Source of the DNA: Ailanthus altissimus
Lineage: Eukaryota; Streptophyta; Magnoliopsida; Sapindales; Simaroubaceae
Reading direction: 5' to 3'
Assembly: GCA_946807835.1 (NCBI GenBank)
Contig: OX327697.1
Coordinates: forward strand, 12,879,501-12,943,500
Length of the DNA: 64,000 nucleotides
Of the stretch, positions 58,277-64,000 are shown piece by piece. How positions within the stretch are numbered: the stretch's first letter is position 1; each line of letters opens with the position of its first letter. The translations under genes were made by a program, and so were the position numbers. A model generated the notes under the pieces. The model did no database searches. It had not been told where the DNA came from and was given only the letters and a program-made list of their open reading frames with translations.

Positions 58277-61100
58277 CTCCCTTTCAAGCTGGAGCATATA
58301 AGTTATATGTGCCAAGCTTGCTACAAAAGAAATCAATTCAATGACCCCTGAGAGATTTAATAAGAATATCCGCTAACTAGTTATTTGAACTCACATGATT
58401 AGCAGAGATACAGTCAAAAATTATCTTCTCTCGAATAAAGTGACTATCAACTTCTATATGCTTGGTCTTTTCATGAAACACCAGGTTGGATGAAATATGA
58501 AGTGTAACTTGATTTTCACAAAATAACTTCATCTGTGAAATGTCTGTATACTTTAATTCTTAGATTAATTGTTTCAACCATATAAACTCACATGTAGCTA
58601 ACGCCATGGCATGATCTTTTACTTTTGTACTTGACTGGCAACAACATCTTGTTTCTTACTTTTCCATGATACAAGATTACCCCCCAACAAGAACATAATA
58701 CCCAGTAGTAGACCATCTATCCGATGAAAATTATGCCCAATCTGCATCCGAGTATCCCACAACTTGTGTGTAACCCTTATTCTCATACAACAATCTTTTG
58801 CTTATCGTGCCCTGGATATATCGTAAAATTTAAATAACTTCATCCTAAAAACTATTACATGAAAACTGTAGAAACTGACTGAAAATAAAATATTAGGTCA
58901 TATGATAGTAAGATAATTAAGTTTATCAACCAGTCCTTGATATCTCCTAGTGTCTGAAAGCAACTTCCTTGTCCATGTAGAAGTTAGCATTAAAATCCAT
59001 AAGAGAATCTATAGGTCTGCAGTCTAACATTCTTGTTTCCTCTAGAATATCCAGTGCATATTTTCTTTGAGAGATAACAATTCCAGACTTAGATTGGGCA
59101 ACCTCTATATCAAAAAAATATCTAAGCAATCCCAAATCTTTAGTCTGAAAATGACGAAACAAGTAATTCTTTAATTGCCAAATACCTCATTGATCATCTC
59201 CTATAATGACATTATCATCAACGTAGACTACTAGATATATGCACTGACCCTGTGGTGTACGTTTATAGAAAATAAAGTGATCTGACTCACTTTGTATCAT
59301 GCCAAACTCTTAGATAATAGTATTGAAATGGCCAAACTAGGCACGAAGAGACTGTTTTAAACTACACAAAGAGCGATGAAGCTTATATACCAAACTGGAC
59401 CCCCTTTGAGCAACAAATCTAGGTGGTTGCTTCATATATATTTCTTCCTGAAGCTCACAATAAAGAAACACATTTTTAATATGAAGTTGGTGCAAAGGCC
59501 ATTGACAATCGGGAGTCATAGATAAGAACAATCGAATAGATGAAATTATAGCTATATGAGAGAAAGTCTCGTAATAATCATACCCATAAGTTTGAGTGTA
59601 TCCTTTTGTAACCAATCGAGCTTTCATTCTATCCACCTGACCATTAGGTCCAACTTTGATAGTGTATACCTATCGACAACCAATCAAAGAGTTCCTTAAT
59701 AGCAACCAAACTAATTTTCATGTACCATTAACATGCAAAGCTATTTTTTTCCTCAACTATTACTAGACACCTATCAGAGTGTGAAAGAGCCTCAGGAAGT
59801 ATTTTGGGGACAGAAATTAAAGATAAAGTAGACACAAAGATATAATATGGGAAAGATAAATCATGATAACTAAATAAATTGTATATATTATGAGGATTAC
59901 GAGTGGATTGTATACCTTTTTAAATAGTAATGGAGGACTATTCATCAGAAAGCAATATCACAGTTGGAGAGGAATCAGGGGCAAGTAGTGAGTCAACAAG
60001 AACAGTATCAATGGCATTACCTATATTAACAGTAGTATCTGTAGGATCTACATCAGGAATAATATTAATAACATCATCTGTAAAAGGAACAGGGACAAGA
60101 TTATCACAAGCTAAAGATGGAATGGCAGACTCCGTCTCAGATACTGACTCATAGGATGACACAGAAGGAAGAGCAATATAAAGAACTGGAAGAACTTTTG
60201 TGATGATTTGTGTTTCGGAATAACAGGAAGAGAAGAAATGGGAAGACTAAAAAAATGTGACATCAGCAGACATTAAATACCAACGTACGTTAAGAGAATA
60301 ACACCTATATTCTTTTTGAATATGGGAGTACCTGAGAAAGACACACTTTATGAATCGAGTAGATAACTTGTCTTGGTTAGAAGAAAAGACATGGACAAAG
60401 TACGTGTAGCTGAAAACCCGAGGTGAGATAGAATATAATGGCATATTAGGATGTAAAAGAGAATAAGAGATTTTATTTTGTAAGACAAAAGATGGCATAT
60501 AGTTGATCAAGAAACACACAGTAAGAACGATGTCGGCCCAAAAACGGAGAGGAACATGATTATTAATAAGTAATATGCGAGCAGTTTTAATAAGATACCT
60601 ATTTTTAAGTTTAGTAACCTTATTTTATTGTGGAGTGTAGGCATAGAAGGACTGATATAAAATTTCCTAAGAAGACATAAATTTAGTAAAAGGAACGAAA
60701 AAATATTCACGTGCATTATCACTATATAATGTATGAAGAGTAGTAGAGAACTGTGTCCTAATTTCTGCATAAAAGGATTCAACGATAGAGAATAGTTCAG
60801 ATCGATCTTTCATTAAAAAAAATCAAGTGCAACGCAAATAGTCATTAATAAGTATAACAAAATACTTAAACCTTAAAACAGAAGAAAAACGACTAGGACC
60901 CAAAATATCATAATGAACTAATTCAAATGGGGACGCAACCTATTTATTAACTCGCTTGGAAATGACCCACGAGAGTGTTTTTCAAGTTAACAAGACTTAT
61001 AATTTAAAGATAACAATCTAGACAGATCTGGAATCATTATTTATAGTTTTGACAGACTCGGATATCCTAGACGATTATGAATGAATACTGGAGATTCAGT
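58277..61100 (-). pseudogene. Copia pol remnant (integrase, RT, RNase H)
   Basis: Read leftward: integrase segments at 61100-60250 (a SDNAREYF-like site near 60715, LINYMPSFVLQ and YFVHVFSSNQDKL near 60380-60500). A Ser/Thr/Asp-rich linker follows (59938-60162). The RT has MKARLVTKGYTQTYGYDYYETFS (59636-59560; shown here in part) and SLCSLKQSLRA at 59340, and then FRHFQTKDLGLLRYF (59162-59115). The RNase H ends near 58330 with a FHEKTKHIEVDSHFIREK segment. Stops and shifts occur in all domains. Confidence 0.85.
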
Positions 61101-62375
61101 GACAGTGCATGCTATAAATGGTTACAGAAGACCGAGATGATAGAGCCCCTTGTGACTTACGTCCTACGCCAATTGTCTTCCCCGTACTACGATCCTATAT
61201 AACAACTGAGTCATCAACAAAGATGATATCACAATTTAAAGAATGGGTGAGTTAACTGGCAGATATAAAATTAAAAGAACAATGCGGTATATAAAGAATA
61301 GATTCTAAAGGTAAGGAATGAAAAAGATATGTTCGACCAATTGCTTAAGCAGTAGTTATGGAACCATTAGTTAAGGTGACATATAATAATGACCTAGATG
61401 TAGAAGTATGAGAAAGTAATTGAATGTTACTAGAAATATGTTTAGAGGCACCAAAATCAAGGACCCAGGGTCCTAGAGAAGAGGACTGAGTAAGACAAGT
61501 GACCGAATTACCAGTATGTGCAACAGAGGCAATGAAAGAGGTAGATTGCTTAGTCGCTTGACATTTAAGATATTGCTCATAGTCGTCACCAGTGAGAGTC
61601 ATAAATGTGGGTTGCTTGTCTATAGTGTCAAAATGATCAGATTGAGCAACGCTAGCAACCCGATGAGGTCGTCCATGTAACTTATAACATTCTTCCCAAG
61701 TATGTCCTTATTAATGATAATAAGTATACTTAGGACGAATTTTCCCAGGATCATCTTGCTCTTCCTTAAAAGAAGGCTGTGATTGAGATGCCAAGATAGA
61801 GGAATTTGAATCAGTGGTGAATGGCCTAAACTGATGACCTAGAGCAGATACACTAAGCAGCAGAGCAAAAACATCATCCATGGAAAGAACAACAATACTA
61901 CCATGAATCTGATCACAAACTGATGAAAGCTCATAGCTAAGTGATGCTATGGTGAGAACTATAAAGAATTTATCTCTTTAAACAAGATCATCAACGATAG
62001 TTTCACCATACAGCAGGAGTGAATTAAACTCAGCTTTGAAGGAGGCAATCTTGCCAAGGAATTCTGACATCTCCATACCTTATTGTTTCAGATTAACCAA
62101 ACTCGAGACCACAGAGTACAACCTTTGAATATCATTAGTATATAAGAACTTAAGTTGATGCCAAATATCAAAACATGTTCAATAAGCCTTATAAATAAGA
62201 TATAATTGATGATTGATGGTTTGCCATAATTGATTACATAATAAGGCATCAACCCTTTTCCACTCAGTTATATCTTTATTTTTTAAATATGTGACTCTAG
62301 TAGTTAAATAGTTCTCTAAGCTATATCCCATACACTATAATTCAATAAATGCAACCCAAGAAGTATAATTACTAC
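61101..62375 (-). pseudogene. Copia gag and protease remnant
   Basis: The frame 61602-61345 carries the protease site as WVLDFGASKHISSN, with Phe in place of Ser/Thr in the D-S/T-G-A motif. Rightward on the plus strand lies gag in broken frames: a CYKLHGRPH-type zinc-knuckle region near 61670-61690 and a long alpha-helical gag (Leu/Gln-rich) up to 62370. It is cut at its N-terminal end by a family A LTR starting at 62376. Confidence 0.78.
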
Positions 62376-64000
62376 TGTTGGAATTTGTGCTTACGTGCCA
62401 TCCCATAATGTATAAATATCTAGTGATTGTATTTATACAATTATTATTTCTAATAAAATCGTTAATATTATTTTTATTAAATGGTAAGATGCTTGTAACG
62501 TTTTAGACATTGTATGATCTGAAGGAGTTCGGATTTGGTCTAAAAGAGTTTAGACCAGAGCTAAGAGTTAGCAACGCTAATAGTTATAAACACTAAGAGT
62601 TAGTGGTACTAAGAGTTAGCAAAATCTAATGAATTAGAACCTTGTCTGAAATGGGACAATGACCTGAGAATATATTAGTAATGATATAGCTGCAATAAGT
62701 TGCGGATAGTGCTAAGAAATGTCATTATGCAAGTATGTTCTCAAACATAATGTTCCTGATCTAATTTCATCGATGCGGGTCTATCGGTGAAACCCATTAA
62801 TATAGATTAGTGTATGTCTATATCTGAATGGTCCAGATGGTTACTCTTAGCAAACCATGAGCTTAGTAGGAAGCTTGTATAGAGATGCAGGTATTCCGTA
62901 AGGACTGAATATTGAACAGACTCACGAAGACATCCAATAGATATCTCATAAAGCCGTCAATAGAAGGTCTTCCGAGTTGAGTAGTATTTGTGGTCCTTTG
63001 ACCTGAGCGCCACGGTGGGCTTGTGAGTGATCCACCATGCTTTGGTTCCACACATGTCAGAAACCTTTCATGGTCTGACCACTGGGTGTCGCTGGGTATG
63101 GTCCGATGCTCATGGAGTTCGGTGTGCGTAGATATGGGATCCATCAGCTCATATGAGTGGGTTGTATATCCTAATGCTCTGAGATTATATTTCAAAAAGT
63201 CTTGTGGCCGCAAGCATAAACCTCAGAAAAGATATTCCGGAGGAATAAACAATATCACAAAAGTGTTTGTGGATATTGTTTTATGAAATATAAATCTGGA
63301 GATAAGTTCGTGGTTGAGCAAATAGAGATTTGACGGTGATGATCTATATCTCTGCTCTTCAAGGATATAAATGATGGAAGGATTATACGAATATGTAATA
63401 ACCTCAACTTGTATGGTCGAACATGCTAATTTGTAATATCCGTAACGTGTGTGTGGGACATTGTTCACGGACGTATGGAGGAGCTCTATATGACAAATTA
63501 GGTGTGGACCTAGAGAGTCTCACAATATGAAGTATACTCGTTGTGCACTGAGGTAGCAGATTAGATTGAATAGTTTGATCCAATAAATTTTAGCAAAAGA
63601 GAACGATTGTTTAGGGATCCCTCGGATTGTACATTTGTCAAGACTTAATTGTTAAGTACATCACTTAATTAATTAAGAAGGGTTGTTAATTAATAGAATA
63701 TTGACAAATGACAAAATTTGTTCCATGATTTGATTTTACCTTTTTACCATTTAACCATGGTAGTAAAAATTAGTAAGGTAAAAAGTAATTATTCAAAATT
63801 GTTTTGAATAATTAAATCATATATTATTATAATATTATTAGATAATATTATAATATATATAGATCATGGCATTGTATTTTAATACAATGAGGAGCCTAGA
63901 TGTTGGCCATTTAATTACCCAATATAATTAAAGTAATTATAATTGTTAGGTAAAGATTAATTTTGGTGGCCATTATTCTAGTGTTTGGTTTAATTAATTC
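62376..64000 (+). mobile_element. Family A LTR, copy 4 (runs off the window)
   Basis: It starts with TGTTGGAATTTGTGC, the cleanest family A start in the window, inside Copia gag. The left flank is actac (62371-62375), the presumed target duplication, whose partner is outside the window. It closely follows copy 3 in order and sequence. Whether it is a solo LTR or the 5' LTR of a full element cannot be decided here. Confidence 0.88.
62863..63213 (-). other. Antisense reading frame shared by family A LTRs
   Basis: This 116-codon minus-strand frame has close counterparts at the same place in copy 1 (2241-2525, 94 codons) and copy 3 (41992-42288, 98 codons). Shared words include HEHRTIPSDTQ, DHERFL, SLTSPP and SGQRTTN. 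In copy 2 the frame (about 7040-7310) is recognisable but broken by stops. I know of no family with this sequence. The shared frame may only reflect shared LTR ancestry; nothing shows that it is translated. Confidence 0.3.

Overview
This window looks like AT-rich, repeat-dense nuclear DNA from a flowering plant, most likely a eudicot. The evidence is one intron-rich gene of an Arabidopsis-type ubiquitin protease family, pieces of two other plant gene families, and many LTR retrotransposons of plant lineages (Copia Tork-like and others, Gypsy Athila and Tat). No prokaryotic feature, rRNA, tRNA or CRISPR array was seen.

Layout. Positions 1-6480 hold a GC-richer hairpin block (about 575-835), a decayed LOG (cytokinin-activating enzyme) pseudogene on the minus strand (1212-1715), a truncated copy of a long LTR family that I call family A (1716-3806), and a minus-strand Athila/Tat-type gag with leader, primer site and probable LTR (3807-about 6480). 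Positions 6483-16935 are one old plus-strand Copia element: family A LTR, primer site, dyad-rich leader, gag, integrase, RT and RNase H. It is split by a solo LTR with a perfect GGAAT target duplication (9322-12051) and by a second LTR-like insert (13551-14999). It runs into a 1.2 kb AT minisatellite (16937-18140). A serial hairpin array (18666-18875) and an unassigned GC-richer block (about 19180-19960) follow.

The only apparently functional gene is UBP5-like ubiquitin-specific protease (20732-30873, plus strand). I resolved 13 exons giving a 947-residue DUSP + Ub-like + USP protein with catalytic Cys, His and Asp all present. Intron 1 appears to be GC-AG, and intron 5 carries an antisense Copia remnant.

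Downstream are a nearly complete minus-strand Tork-like Copia element with both LTRs (33209-38152), a major-latex-protein-like exon 1 pseudogene (39243-39429), and a CACTA transposase remnant (about 39920-40650). A Tat-lineage Gypsy element follows (40826-50285). Its second RNase H is split by a family A solo LTR with a perfect CTTTT duplication (41487-43898), and it carries a long antisense reading region resembling the plant mobile domain (45300-48221). Next come a plus-strand Copia pol remnant (50500-53400) cut by an Athila element (about 53410-58100), a minus-strand Copia element inserted in the Athila 3' LTR (from 58101), and a fourth family A LTR inserted in that Copia's gag (62376 to the window edge).

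The genes do not form a pathway. The window is one housekeeping chromatin/ubiquitin gene between nested retrotransposons, with small host-gene relics. The nesting gives a readable relative chronology. The most unusual structures are the serial hairpin arrays, a shared antisense reading frame inside family A LTRs, the antisense gene of the Tat element, and the GC-AG first intron. I found no clear evidence of an entirely new biological system.
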